Source: Pisaster brevispinus
Lineage: Eukaryota; Echinodermata; Asteroidea; Forcipulatida; Asteriidae
Assembly (NCBI GenBank): GCA_023634235.1
Contig: JAMKCF010000002.1
Location: 1,575,001-1,639,000, forward strand
DNA length: 64,000 nt
Reading direction: 5' to 3'
Position 1 is the stretch's first letter. The number at the start of each line of letters is the position of its first letter. Under the pieces are notes generated by a model. The model ran no database searches and was not told where the DNA came from. It saw only the letters and a list, made by a program, of their open reading frames with translations. A program made the translations under genes and the position numbers. This document shows, piece by piece, positions 34,689 through 48,400 of the stretch.

Positions 34689-37301
34689 ATGGTAAGTTTA
34701 ATCATGGAGGAAGTATGGTTTAATCAAAACAGGAAATAAAATTCAACGTACTAAATTAAAATGGAAAATAGAGTTTGTTCAACTTGCTATCGTAATCGCA
34801 CGGCTCTATTTTTTGAACACATCGACCGATGTAAAAACACCAAGCTGAGTTGACAGTTTTTAATATATTTAATTAATTCAAAGTGATTTTCTAAGTTGGC
34901 TGCAATCTGTGCTCGCAATGGCGGAATTACTGAGTAAAAAAAATGACCATATTTTTATCAAAGAGGGTAAACTTGGCGTATCCGACATGCTGCACCAATT
35001 TTCCGTCCAAAACTGTTTTACAAAGGAAAGGTGGTTAATTCACTTTTTAGCATGTACTAACCTGCAGTTCAAAAATATTTTTAAAAATAAACTTCACATT
35101 CACCAAAATGGTTAATCACACAAGTGACTAAAAGCAGAGGACGTTATAAGCATTTTTTCAAAATAAAGTTTGATAAAACCAACAATTAATTCAAAACAAA
35201 CTGCTTTTAATGCTTTTGTATCGACAGCCCGGGAAAAAAAAATTTAGTGATAAAAATATCCAGGATTGAAATTGAAAATTCCTTTTAAGGAAAAAACATA
35301 ATTAAACAGGTTTCATCCTTTTTTATTTTTCAGGAGCCCGGCATGAACAATTTATCCCCACGCAGCCAAAACTCAAACAGGCTCAAAGTTCCCCCACCAG
35401 TCTTTCCCAAATCATTTGTAACTAAGAACAAGAACAACAGAAAAACAGCCAAGTCATCAGTGAACCAGATAACGTCAAACATCAACCACAGTACGCGAGT
35501 GCTACAAGGGTTAGAAAGTCTACAAACTAAGGACTTATTTTGCGATGCTACTTTGGTAGTTGATGATTGTCGCATCAATGTCCATCAAGCAGTCTTGGCA
35601 GCATCTAGTAAATACTTCTGGAGACTTCTGGCTAAGGGTAGATCTCAACCCCAAACTCCATTAAATATCGTGAAAGATGAGCACACAGAAGTTTCCTTAG
35701 AAGGGGTCCAGGCAGATGTGATGAAGGTACTTGTTCGATTTATGTACACAGGTTCAGTTTGCGGTGAAGAAATAGGAGTGAAATTATTGAGGAAGGTTTT
35801 CCAGAAGGGACGCGAGTTGGAAATTGTTGGTATGGTCAGGTCGTGTGTGGATTTCCTACGTGGAAATGTGGACATGCATAACTGCATCCATGTTTACCTG
35901 ATAGCCAAAGAGGGTGGACTGGATGAGCTGAAATCAACCGCGGAGGTGTTCATTATGGAGAACTTTCCCCGTGTGATGATCAGCAAGGGCTTCCTGGAGT
36001 TGAATGTAGAGGATCTACTGGTATTGGTCAACAGTGAGAACTTAAAATTGAATTGTCGACTCGCTCTACACAATGCCTCCCAAAAGTGGCTGGACCATGA
36101 TCTGAAGAGGATGCAGTATGCGCAAGAGGTCAAAGGTCATGTTCTAAAAACCCCAATGCGTATCATTTTGAGTGATGTGACACAACATTCTGATTCAACT
36201 GACAACATCGAGTCACTGTGCAACAATGACAGCCCTAATGCTAAAACTTCTGGGAAAGTTCAAGCAGAACCGGACACTAACATTTCAAATTCGTGGGTCA
36301 CCCGAACTTATCCAACTCAGCCGGTAATTCTGGCGTTTGGTGGGGAGGATAAGCAAGGGTTACCGTCAGAGCGAGTTTATCAAATCCACCCACTATCAGG
36401 CTGCGTTGAGCCCTTCCATGACATGCCAATACGCCGTCTCGACCTTGCGCTGACTCCGATAGACGGCCAGGTATTCATTGCAGGGGGGCAGTATTCATCC
36501 GACTCGCGTGCATCAGACAGTATTGGCACCGTCCACTGCTTTGACCCACAGACCGAATCGTGGCGGCAGATGCATCCAATGTTGAAACGCCGTGCCCTGT
36601 TTACTCTTGATACTATCGACAAACGCATTTATGCAGTAGGGGGTAAAAATGCCCAGGGGTCTCTTGCGAGTGTCGAGTGCTTCAAACCCAGTTTGAACGA
36701 ATGGGTTTATACCTCATCGCTGGTTATACCTACTTTTGGGCATGCCAGCACTGTCCAAGATGGCAAGCTTTACATCACCGGTGGTGTTGTAATCGGAAAA
36801 CACTTCACCAACACCCTACAGTGTTACGATCCCACCTTGGACATTTGGAGTTACCGTTGCCCAATGAACACAAAACGTGCTCTGCATTCGATGTGTACCG
36901 TTGGTGACAAGTTATACGTACTGGGTGGCAACACCAGAAATGCAAAAGGAAAACGCGTTGATTGTGAAATCGTTGAATGCTACGACTTTGAAACTGACCA
37001 GTGGGTAAATGTAAAGCCTATGCCCCGAGCGGTTTGTCTAGCAGGGGCGGCTGTGGTGGGCCATTGCATTTACGTCATTGGTGGATATAACGGGCATCAC
37101 GCTTTGCGTCATGGAGACATTCAATGTTATGACACGACTAAGGATCAGTGGACCCGGATTGGACAGCTGCCTGAGCCCCTGATGCGTCTGCGTGTGTGCA
37201 CCCTGTCTCAACCAATCATTGGGAACACTGGAAGATCATCAGCCAATCAGAGGCAAATGTCAGATGGAATCTCGGAATCGGGTAGTGATGGATTAGCATA
37301 A
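34689..37301 (+). CDS. BTB-BACK-Kelch repeat protein (KLHL family)
   Basis: The main exon, 35334-37301, encodes the whole domain set. Numbered from the proposed 656-aa product: BTB about 60-176 (DLFCDATLVVDD, VHQAVLAASSKYF), BACK about 182-280, and six Kelch blades with double glycines near 337, 385, 437, 484, 532 and 584, each followed by a W and a CYD/CFDP-type strand. KLHL proteins usually act as substrate adaptors of cullin-3 ubiquitin ligases; the substrate here is unknown. Start: an ATG at 34689-34691 is directly followed by a donor (ATG|GTAAGT), and the main exon opens after TTTTTCAG with GAGCCCGGCATG, in phase, giving MEPGMNN. If the intron is not used, the ATG at 35343 yields 652 aa. 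A segment of about 50 low-complexity residues (281-330) links BACK and Kelch. Which vertebrate KLHL is the ortholog could not be decided. Confidence 0.9.
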
Positions 37302-38694
37302 ACTTTAAGGTGTGACTCGTATCAAATTTAAATACGTTATCTATCAACGTTTTTACCAAAATGTAGGCATTTATGACTCAATTTAAAAAAAGAGAAGTAT
37401 ACCAAGTATTTTTTACTAACAATTATGTTTTTTTAATTAAAACTTTTTTATAGTAACATTTCTATAAAACATTATTTGTTGTTTTTAATACACGTAATAC
37501 GAGTGAAAACCTCTCAGTTTGTTTTTGTGAATCTGCTTGAAGAATTTTGATACTGTGGATCAAGTAAGAGGAATGTATGATTCAGCATATTTGGATATTC
37601 TGTATAAATGTAGCGCTATAAGTGTGTCGTGTAAAGGAATTTGGAGTATTTTTGACTGTGAGGGTGCTTTGATATTGCAAAAAAAGTAACAAAGTTTTGA
37701 CGTTTTTGTACTATTATTATTATCTATTTGGCCATTGACACCAGAAAACAACATAAAGGCAATCAAAATAAGATAAGATAAGTGTAAATTGTGATGCAGA
37801 AAATTTCACCGCTGAAAGCGCCCTCAGGCGGTCAAAATTACGGTCACTTGGGTATATGAAGTTTGTCCTCCTTGCTTGGGAAATCATCTGAGTGATGAAG
37901 ATGCAAATCTGTGAACCCAAAAAGAACACCATAAAAAGTTTAACTTTAATGAAATCTAGTCGTTTAGCCTTTAAGAAAAATATTGCTTGAGTCACAGACT
38001 TGGGACCGACCCAGTTTTGTAGGAAAAGCAGGTATTATAATGGTGCTTAGCAATTTTTTGTACTAAGCATAACTAAGCAGGGAGCAAGTCACAAACACTG
38101 TATTACATGGTTTGAGGGCTGATAATCTGTTTGTTTCTGCTAAATACTTTTTGCATTTATACGTACCAGAGGTCATTTTTTTTAGTACGCAGTTACTGGG
38201 ACTGTAGTTTCCGTTATTGAGACAAAATACTTTGAGTTCCTGGAAGAAGAGCGTAGAGCCTTACGCCTATTTCCAGGCACATGACAGTTTGGTCTTTTGG
38301 AAGAGTGAAAAAAATCCTCTAATTTCAACAAACATCATACCAAAAACCTTTGAAAAGGTTATCAAAGTCAGTGGCCACCTTTAGTGAAACTAATTACAAA
38401 AAGGTTTACATTTTAACGATTAGTGGCTAATGTTATCTGGTACTCATGCTCAAGAACTTGTGTTGGCTACCAGGCAATAACGACCTCTAGTCAACAAAAT
38501 GGTCCTTTCATGACCTTTCATGTACAGCTTGTTTTTGATTGTGACAATTGATTAAACAATTGTGTTTTGGGGAGAGGGGTTCTATATTATACTTTTTCCT
38601 TGACTTTGACATTATTCAAACAGAAACATTTCTCTGGTATAGGGCCTATTAGTACTAGTATAAATTTCAGAAACGATGATTTAATCAATTGTTC
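37302..38694. other. Convergent 3' region between Kelch and PUSL1 genes
   Basis: Holds both 3' untranslated regions. A fragment at 38240-38290 (agcgtagagccttacgc, atttccaggcac) resembles inverted sequence near 28970 and 16430, probably an old repeat. No coding exon was seen. Confidence 0.5.
37436..37441 (+). terminator. Possible poly(A) signal of the Kelch gene
   Basis: ATTAAA, the common variant, lies 135 bp after the stop codon in AT-rich sequence. No canonical AATAAA was seen nearby on this strand. Confidence 0.3.
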
Positions 38695-41600
38695 TTAAAC
38701 TTTGTATCTGTAAGTTCCAACGATGTTCTTCGTTTTTAACAATAAAATATAGTTGTGTAACAAGACAATTATGTATTGCTTCAACAAATTTGCATACGAC
38801 CTCTGTTTGAACTCACCTTGTTCATTGTACGCTACTTCTAGGAGGTACAAGCCACTTGGTGGCGCTGTTTGTCTGGCTTTGATATGATCGTTATTCCGTG
38901 AATCAAGAACCTCTTGCAGGTCCTCTTTAGAGGTACGGCCAAGGCCAACAGAGACAAGGGCTGATACCATTCGACGAATCTAATTATAAAGAGTATGGCG
39001 AAATACCAGTTAGTTCTGGGTGACCACTGAAGGTAGCAAGAAAAGCATTTTTGACCCTAAATTTGACCTTTTCATTTAAGTTCAGTGAAGTAGTTTCTCT
39101 TACCTGTCTATACAAGAAAGAACGGCTCCTAATCACCACCTCCAAGAACTTTATCTCCCCCAAATGCTGCGAGCCATAATGATGACTAAGGAAGCCCTGC
39201 GAGGGCGCTATTTCAATACTGTCAATCGTTCTGATTGGTGACTTTATGACCCTCTCTTTGGAGCTACTTCTGAACGCCGAGAAGTCGTGGGTGCCTAGAA
39301 AGATTTGAGATGCTTCTCTCATTGCCTCCACGTTCAGCCTTTAAAAGAAACAACCGGTTAAACCGCATGAAAAAGTGTATGAATTGCCAGCTCTTGGTAC
39401 AGTCAGCTCTTGTTACAACAAAATCGCTGGGACTGGCCAAATTACCTCATTATAGCAGGAACGTTGTTACAAGAGAACAGCAAACCAAAGAAACTTAAAG
39501 CAGAAATGAGATTCAGGACTTAAGAATGTACTCTTTATAAGCAGAAAGTCTTTATAACAGTATAACATCGTCTTTATAATGAGGGTTGACTGTTTGGGGG
39601 GGGGGAAATCCACAGGACAGAAGGGCTTGTAACTCAAAATATTAGCTGGACCAGAAAATTTGTTGCAAGACCAGAATCAAAATCAGTTTAGACAATTAAC
39701 TGTTTTTATTTAAACAAGCACTAGGAGAAAAATTATCTCATATATAGTATGTATTATAATGCTTTAATAATCAACAGAATTGAAAGATTTTTATCAGACT
39801 CAACTCAAAAAGGTTGAAACATATTTTGTTTGAATTAAAGATGTACAGTAAAGTACCATTGTTCAAAAACTTGACCACTGGACTTGTTTGGTCATGAGTT
39901 TACTTGGCCTCGGGCCTGCGGTCCAGTGTAAAATTCAAGCCCTGCCAGGGGCCTGAATAATATTGTTAGGTGATGTTAGGAAATGTTTGGCCGAGTAATG
40001 GTCTGACGAGATTTTATCGAACAACTCACTCAGATTTGATTGGCCAGCACCTGTCTATCTCAGTCACTGGCAGAGATTGATGAAAACAGTCCGTTGCTAT
40101 TCTGTACAGGTATCTTCTGCTGATGGCTTGATGCTGGGAATGAAAATCCGCTGGTACTTGTATTGCTTTGATAACCCTTGTGTTGAAACAAAAAAGAGTG
40201 AAAATCATTGATCATTGTGGACGGCAATCAACCTCATCCCCAAAGGTGTATGATCTTGCCCACCATTTTTTCCAAGAATGCCTTGCTTGATCATAACCCC
40301 TGGAAGTGTGTCTTTGAAATATCCAAAGATGTTGGATATTTTAATTAGTCCTGTGGTTGATCCATTCCGTGTTGGAGACATACGCAGAGCATACTATCAA
40401 AAGACGCATCAAGTCATAGAGCAACTGGTCCCCTCTCATCGTTCTTTGATCTTGTGATATCTTTAACTGTATGCAGTTTAGGGTGACAGTGCAAAAATCA
40501 TGATTCATTTGAAGTGGATTGCATCAAAATATTTGCATTTTGACATGTATTCGCTAAGCACACTGCAAGTGCCTTAAAGTTTTTACAGGGCATGCACGCT
40601 GAGCAGTCAGTCTTAGTTAGCCAATCAGCATTGTTTTTCAGCACTTCCATACCAGGGGTTAGTGATGAGAGGTATCTCCCCAGCGTGCTGCATGGTAGCA
40701 AAGCTGGGTGGCAATAGAAGCTGCAAGTCCCGCACACATTGAAAACAAGAAAAAAAAATGTAAAAAAACCTACATTTTTCAATGAAAACAGGTACCATAC
40801 TAACCTGACAGGTTCATTTCCAATGTGATAATTGAGACCTAACCGTAGACTGTCAGGGTTAAATACTACCGGCTTCTTTGGCGGTCGAACCAGATCAAAG
40901 TGCGCTGCATTGCACAAAGCATGGACCCCTGAGTCAGTTCTGCTTGACACAGAGATCTTCGGTGGTTGATTTGGGTTCAACTTTTCCAGCGCATTCTTAA
41001 AAGAAAAGTAGAATAAATTTAGTTCTGTTATAGGATATCAGACCATAAATTCATTTGGTGATGTCTTTTATCATTGGTTTTTGGTAGACCCAGTAAACTG
41101 GGGCACTGTACTCCTTTAAACAAAGTTTTAACATCTGCGGTCATACTAGTCCTAATTGACAGCGTTTCACTCTCGGGCACGTAGTACGACCGCAGGTGTC
41201 AAAACATTTTTTTTGACAGGAGTACTGCAACCCCAGTTACTGGGTCTAGGTTTTGGGGAGATTTAACTTATTCTCAACCTCTAGTTTTTAAACTAAACAA
41301 ATAATCAGTGAACTACAAATTCTGGAAATTATCTATTGTACCTCAATGACATCCTGAACACCAACGAGACCAGTTTCTGCCGTTGCCTTCTTAGATGCTC
41401 GTACAACACCACTTCAAAGAAGAAAAACATATCGACGTAATAATCATGTTGTATTAAAAAAATGATATGGAGTCACTACAGAGAACAATTTAGCCCAATT
41501 TATAGGACTAAAAAAAAAAATGCAAACAAGCCTGTGACTGATGGCGTGTGTCGTGTGGCGTGTGGATAAAAAATGATATGGAGTCACTACAGAGAAAAAT

Positions 41601-41787
41601 TTAGCCCAATTTATAGGACTAATAATATTAATATGTAATCTGTCTAAATCAATACAGTGTGAGTGTCAGTAGATCACATTTTTTTTATTGCCACTAATGC
41701 CAGCACTCCATTCAAGTTAAAAATGAGTCAACTTACTAACCAGTATTTTGTTCCGATGTACTGGAAATAAATCAAGTATCGAACCAT
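38695..41787 (-). CDS. PUSL1: tRNA pseudouridine synthase-like 1 (TruA family)
   Basis: Six exons, all with GT/AG ends and matching phases: 41787-41741, 41411-41342, 40995-40805, 40176-40030, 39338-39104, 38979-38695 (stop included); 324 aa. The product starts MVRYLIYFQYIGTKY, the TruA opening strand. The catalytic aspartate is D60 in SSRTDSGVHAL, followed by NAAHFDL. FHSQH...SRRYLYRI follows in exon 4, GTHDFSAF (167-174) in exon 5, and FLYRQIRRM spans the exon 5/6 junction. The order and spacing match human PUSL1 (303 aa), a TruA-like enzyme that isomerises uridine to pseudouridine in RNA, reported in mitochondria. The ATG at 41787 is the only in-frame ATG in exon 1 and has G at -3 and +4. 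The frame stays open upstream to a stop at 42120, so an upstream leader exon adding a targeting sequence is possible. It is divergent from the transporter gene. Confidence 0.9.
39640..39955 (-). mobile_element. Repeat copy, CAGGGCTTGAATTTTACACTGGAC family
   Basis: Lies in PUSL1 intron 4. The right end gtgtaaaattcaagccctg and left end agggcttgtaactcaaaat are imperfect inverted repeats. The interior ttaactgtttttattt, cagaattgaaagat and ggacttgtttggtc recur at 46690-46965 and, in the other orientation, at 61918-62316. Confidence 0.7.
41461..41625. repeat. Direct repeat in PUSL1 intron 1
   Basis: About 52 bp (aatgatatggagtcactaca ... aatttataggactaa) is repeated at an offset of 111 bp with one visible mismatch. 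The spacer has a short gtgtgg-rich run. Confidence 0.85.
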
Positions 41788-42439
41788 TCCTCTCTGTCTC
41801 ACATTGTCAATAATTTTGTCAGAATCTTTTAAACTGTAGTTAATATTCTTCCCCTCACAAACATCACAGAAATTTGTTGTTGAGTGAGAGCAGACGTCCG
41901 TCTTGTTTGGACCCTCTCGATCCTCTGTGTAGTGTGTGTGGTGTGCACGCTCCAGCAGATCCACACACCGCCCTCTTGGGTTTGCTAACTTACTGAAAAG
42001 ACCCAGACGCGCGAAATCAAGTTGACATGGAATGAGGTAAACGGCACCAGACGATTTGTTAAAAGCACGGGATACGCCGCCAGTTGTTGACAGAGAGCTA
42101 CACACACAGGGACTTCCTTAGTATTACACAACAGGCCAGGTACGGGGCAGGCAGGGGGCGTCACGGACGGGTTATTACGGAATGACGGATGTGTGCGCTA
42201 CATAAAATAGCATCATTGAACTACCTTATTTCAAATCAAGGTTACTCTCTGCTTTGCATGCTCTCTGCCGAACTTCCTGAAGTTAGTAATATAGTATTAC
42301 CTGTGTTGGACAAACTTCAACTTTTAAATCATCACTTTATTTAGTTAGCCCTTTTTTTTGGCTTTTTAATCAAGGTGCTTGACCGCTCTTTCGCGATCTT
42401 TGCGGGGAGATCTCCCCGTTGGTAAACTTTGCGATTGTC
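41788..42439. promoter_or_regulatory. Shared divergent promoter of PUSL1 and the MFSD8-like gene
   Basis: The ATG of PUSL1 (minus, 41787) and the ATG of the transporter (plus, 42440) are 652 bp apart with no other gene between. Positions 42130-42190 are locally GC- and CpG-rich (ggcgtcacggacgggttatt, ggaatgacggatg), followed by cataaaatag. The frame of PUSL1 exon 1 stays open back to 42117 but has no ATG there, so I treat that part as leader. Confidence 0.6.
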
Positions 42440-45400
42440 ATGAAGTTACAGACTAAAATACGGCTCACGACTGTGGCTCAAGCAATCTTCTTTTTATTCG
42501 GTGGAATAGAGTATGGTATGTATACATGTATTATATAGTATTTATGTTGTAAACGACATTCACGTCATCCGGGACCGTCGGTGTATGGTAGGCCAGTTGA
42601 GGATCGACGGTGGTCGAAACTAGTATTTTGTATTGAATGTAAATCGAAACTAGTATTTTGTAATTTAATATCCACGACTCGGCAAGAGTAACAAATACCC
42701 AGTCTGCCAAACAACCAGTAACAAACAAGACCATAAACAAATGGCAATGCAACAGAGAACAAGGGAGGTAAGGAAGATCACGAAAGGTTGCAATAGAGAG
42801 GATCGGTTAGGATAAAATGAGAAAATAAAATTACCTGCTGCAAAGTTTTTAAAACAGGACTAGCTAGTACAGTACTCAGTAGCACAGTGCCCCGGTTACT
42901 CATTACTGGGTCTATAGTACAATGTTGTACACAAATACTACACTAGTAATTTGAATTCGTGTTTTACTTGTGTAGTATAAACCCTCTGCATGCCCCCCCC
43001 CCCTTTACCAAATACTAAAGAGACCCCATATACCCAACAAAGGGAATATTACGTCACTGTGTTTTTTACAAGGGAAACTTATTTCTATCAAGTAGCTGCG
43101 TTCAAATTCAAAAACTACACAATCAAACAACCTTTGAAAAGTTCATCATAATTCATATTCAGTGGGGGGACTGGTACTTATTTTTGGTAGCATTTTGGCT
43201 TTACACTTTGCAGGGCTCTGTCCACAAGACAGCAGGGCCCAATTTCTCATAGAGCTGCTTAAGCAGAAAATAATGCTTGACAATTTCCTGCTAAGCAGAA
43301 ATGAGCAGGATACCAGTCACAAATTGTACATGTGACATGGCAGTTTGGCTGGTAACCTTATTTTGGTAAGCAAAGTTTTATTTTGTGCTTAGCAAATGTT
43401 GGTGCTTAAGCAGCTCTATGAAATTGGGCCCAGGACTAGTTGTAGCTCAAAATTTGGAACAGAAAGGTGTTTGTAACAATATGCTTGACCAGAATCTATA
43501 TGGGTGAAAATTCACTAAACTGCACTAATTAGCTAGAATGCCCTTTAAGCATATGTAGCACATAAACTAAACATCATGTCAAGATAACTAAAGCATCCAT
43601 GTGAAGTACTCACCTAGATGTACCTACAGTAGCAACAACTTTCTCATAGTTGCTTTGCAAGATTTTCAAAATGTTGGTAAAAGGCCGATTTGTGGACGGA
43701 AATTCGTTCAATCAGAAAATTATATTTTTGTTTCAGTTGTCTATTAAAGACATTAGTTAGCAAAGCTATCACTGCATGTTACATGATGATAGAATGGAGA
43801 AATGCCTTGCTGATAACAACAATAGCTTCAATGATTTATGTCCGGTAAAAACAAAACAAGGTCATAAGTGAGCCATTTCGGACATAACTATTTTCCGTCC
43901 AATTTTAAGGTTTTTTCTTGATACTACTTTCTATCAATTAGTAAAAAAGGAAACCAGAAACTTTAACCTTTTCCCAAAGGTTGTTTAGCCTAGCACTAAG
44001 TGCAATTGCTTTCATAATCTCAGATGCGTTGGTTTAAGTGTGACAAAATGCTAAAAACAGCGATGCATATTTCCGTCCACAACTTTGTTATGTCCGAAAT
44101 AATACATTTCTCTTTATAACATGTACCCCCAGTTAAGAAATCAATCAAGTTTATAGATGGAACAAGTGGTATTGACTTGTCAATTAATAAAAATCTTCAC
44201 TTGAAACAGTTACCCCTAAACTCCACGAGAGAGGTGGATTAAAAACTTTCCGTCCACATGAGTTATGTCCGAAATAGAAGTTATGTCCGAAACATGTCCA
44301 ATGGAAGAATAAACATTTTTGGGCAAGTTATAATCTTGAAACTATGACACTTCTTGTTTTGTGTATTGAAGAACGATACTTAAAAACAATTAAAACCATT
44401 ATTAACTTTTTAAACTTTTTACTCCAAAATATATTGAAAAAATCATTTCGGACATAACTGTTATGTCCAGAATTCACTTATGCTTAATTTTTTGACGACT
44501 TAAACTTATATTTGTAATGTGGGTGGGGTGAATATTTAATGTACTTTATCAATTCAACTAACTAAAAATATAAATTGGCATTTGTGAAATAAATAATATC
44601 TGCAATTGAGCAGAACCTACAAAATGATCATCATTTTGAAGTCTCTCTCACAGAATGCCCAAGCTTTGAATGTGGGAAGTTAAGAATGATAATGAAAAGA
44701 ACCATTTTCCTTGAGTCTCAAATAATGTATAGTTAATTTAGTTGCACCAATTATCCCAAAGTAGTGGTGAAATTTGAAGTATTTTGTTCAAAAATGACTT
44801 TTACTTGTGTGGACATATTGCTGTTTCGGACATAACTTTTAAAAGTGGACATACAAACAGTGGGGTATGGCTCTAGTCTACATGTAGGTTATGAAAAAGA
44901 TAAATTGTTTAAACTTGCACAGGAGTGTGTGTCTGGGTGGGTTTGGCCAGTAATAGTACATAGTACAAATAAAACCTGTACTTGATGATGTACACAGTAT
45001 ACATAGACTACATTACAGTAATAATACAACAAGCACTACTGTAGTTCTGCACGCACATAGCACACTGTGTACCGGTTCTGCTGCAGTGAATAGGTAAGTG
45101 ATAATTTTGTTGTCTTGTAACAAACATAAGACCTGAATTTAAACTATTTTCAAGAGGTTTTTTTGTAGGCTTAGAAAAACAAAGAGCAAAAGTAAATTCT
45201 TTTGCGAAAGGAACCTGGTAAGATCTGTTATAATAGACTGTTTCTGTATTTGAGATCATGACTTAAGTTGCTCATTAAATGTAAATAAAATTAAGTTAAT
45301 AATCATTTTTTTATTGTTACTGCTTTCCTCTTAAAGTAAACCAAAGTTTCGTTCATTTTTTTAAAACTCAGGTTGTTAAAAAATGTTTACCGACTGGAGA

Positions 45401-48400
45401 GGACAAGGAGTGAAAGTCATCATGGGCATCCCTAAACATGATGATCCCGATTCCAAACCCTATAACAATGACTCAAAGGGGTGCACGCAAGTCGGTGATG
45501 TGTCACAAATTTAACAAAAGCTGGCATTATTGTTAAAGCATGGGTATTTAGTTGTCATCCAGACCAACCAAAATGAAAGACAACTTTGTTCAAGTTAAAT
45601 TTGTCTGTAATATATGATTTTATTAGCAGTTATAAAATGATGTTAAAATGTCTTTTGAGTTTAAATTGGTTGTTTCAGTTCTCTTCGAACATTTCACCTA
45701 CTTTTTACTTTGAAGATGGTTTTAACATGGTTTCACTGAAAAAAGGCCTTTAACTTGCTAAAAACCTTAATCTGTATAGGTAAGGCAGCTTAATGTAATT
45801 TGGGGAATATTTTGTTAGTAGACCATCTGCTGTCTTCCAGTAGATTTGTATTGAACAAACTATGGATGCTACAATAAGAGTGATTCAAATAACTTATCCA
45901 AGTACTCACAAAGATATGAACATTGGACATAGTTATGTCCGAAATAATGATAAATTTCAATATTATGTCCATAATATAAAGATGACTGAAAGAAAGTGAT
46001 CCCACATCATGATTTACAATGATTTACGTACTAAACCATCAGTTAAATATTAAAAAAAGGTGTCTCTTTAAGTCATGTCCATGTAAAACCCTGTAATGTC
46101 CACAAAGAGTTATGTCCGAAATGTCCACATTGTCCAAAGTTATGTCCGAAATTGTGCACCCATAGAAAGAGTATCTTTTTAACCAAATACACTCTAAACT
46201 TCAATGATTGTATGAATGATCAGTAGGTTAGTATGAGTAAACACAAGCATTGATATGAGACTAGGATTATTTGTTGTATAGTTACACTTCAAAATATGTG
46301 TACATGTCATGAAAAAAACCTCTGAAATTCACGCAAATAGCCATAATTTTTTCGTAAAACAACCATATAGTAAGTATTTCGGCAAAATTGTTGCTAAGCA
46401 TATTTGCAACAAGGTGTTAAAAACATTAGCAGTTTAAGTTGAAGAGGTTTTTCAAAATGGTCTTATTTCATTTTATATTAACTGTTCACTTTTTACACGT
46501 TGTTAAACTTTTAAAAAAAATATTTTTAATATTTGAAATAGTTGTAGCCCTGACAATATCAAATTAATAAATTAGAACAATTGGACTATTTGACTGAGTT
46601 GGAATGTTTCTCCTGAATCCATTTTGAATTTTTGACCCAAATTGAACATAATTATGGCAGCTTAGTGAATTTTCACCCACATGAGAAAAAAAACACCTTT
46701 CTACTCAGTTTAACAAATAAACTGTTTTTATTTGACCAAAGTACAAAAAGATTAAGAAGAGAAGGGTTGAGTAACTCAACAGAATTGAAAGATGTTCATC
46801 AGATCAGAGGCAAACTCAAAGTCAACATTTCAACATCATTTTATTAAAGATATTACTCAGTGAGGTTGAAAAGCACAAGATTATTGGACTTGTTTGGTCT
46901 TGAGAGTTTACTGGCCCAAAGCTAAAATTACTGGCCTCGGGCCTGCAGTCCGATGTAAATCTCAAGTCCTGCTTCGTCGGCCATTTTGTTCACCATTATG
47001 CTGGTCTTATTTCTATTGGTGCAAAGTGCAAGCACAGTGATTTTGAGGGCCTTCAAATGCTATTTGTTTATTTATTGACAGTATCTCATTCTCAGACAGG
47101 AGTATTTAAAAATTCTATGGAAGATTACATGTAGTACCACTGGTTCTTCCTGGCTGTACATGCTAGCATAAGCATAGTGGGCCAATGCGCATGAATTGTA
47201 GTCAATGCCCAAACAAAATCATAGGCGTAAAGATAAAAACCATTTAAAGTGCCCCAGATTGTGCAGTTGGGATTATAAAAACAAACTTAAAGATAAACAC
47301 CAAGTAAAAAAACATTATGAGAGGACCTTGTTTCAATTCACTGTGCTCAGGCGAAACGTCCATGATATTACTTGGGTCCAGAATGCCCCACAGTTTTGAA
47401 AAATACTAGGGAGAACCACGAGGTTACAGTGGACTTTTATAATCACTGAGCAATGACTCTGGGCAACATTATTGCCAAAACTCCAGCAGCAAATATCTTG
47501 ATAAGTACAGCGTTTGAAGATCAAATAAACATATGAAAAACATCTATGGACAGTACCAAATGGTGATATGGACAGTCCAGCGAAGATAGCGGGCCAAATC
47601 GGATAATACTCAGAAAAATGGAAAATCTGAAAGACAGGAATGACTTTTGACGTTTCCACTCTGTCTAGTGCCCAACATTGAAACTAGTCAGGTTTTTTTT
47701 CTTTAAACAGCCACTAATCCCCAACCCAGTACATTGTCTTTAAAAATCACAATGGTTTTATTTATTAACTGAGGAATATCGTAGGCATAATCAAGGTTGT
47801 GTCAATAGTTTGATCTGTTATCTATTCTGGCCAACTTTATAGATCTGTCTGGGGCAGTTGTGTCATCAGTTTTTGTTTAAACCCTTAAGATATAAAGATC
47901 AGTCAGTTGTTTTTATGATGACCTTTGAAAGGTGGCGAGATGTTTACATGTGGACGTTTCCTGCAGTCTGTTAAAATGTTTTTGAGGAGGGGGGGGGGTG
48001 GCAACGCCATCATACATTGCTTTCACATGTCAACAAATGCCCCTTCTCCAATTCATTTGTTAAGAGAAATGTTTAAATTGTAATAGCTGGTAGAAAAGGG
48101 GGGCAGCGAGTCAAGGGCTGATATTGCAAAAGAAAGAAATATTCTAGGTCAAGTGTTGTAAAGATATTTTTGGTCCAATAAAAGTTCTGAGCAACAGAAG
48201 ATACTTTTTCAAGTGGGGTGGGGAGGGGGTAAGGCTGATGCAGTATGAGAAATAAAATCTTTATAGAAGGCAAGTTTAGTGTTTTGGGGGGAGAAAGGGT
48301 GCTTTTTAAAACCAATTTGGGAAAAACTGGACTTAACAATTTGTTTTAGTTTGTGTAAGAGATTGAATTAGTACAAGAAATCCCTCTATGTGTTTGAAAT

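Noticed and set aside
47333..47659. 108-codon minus-strand frame
   Set aside because: It lies in the transporter intron, without motif or splice junctions.
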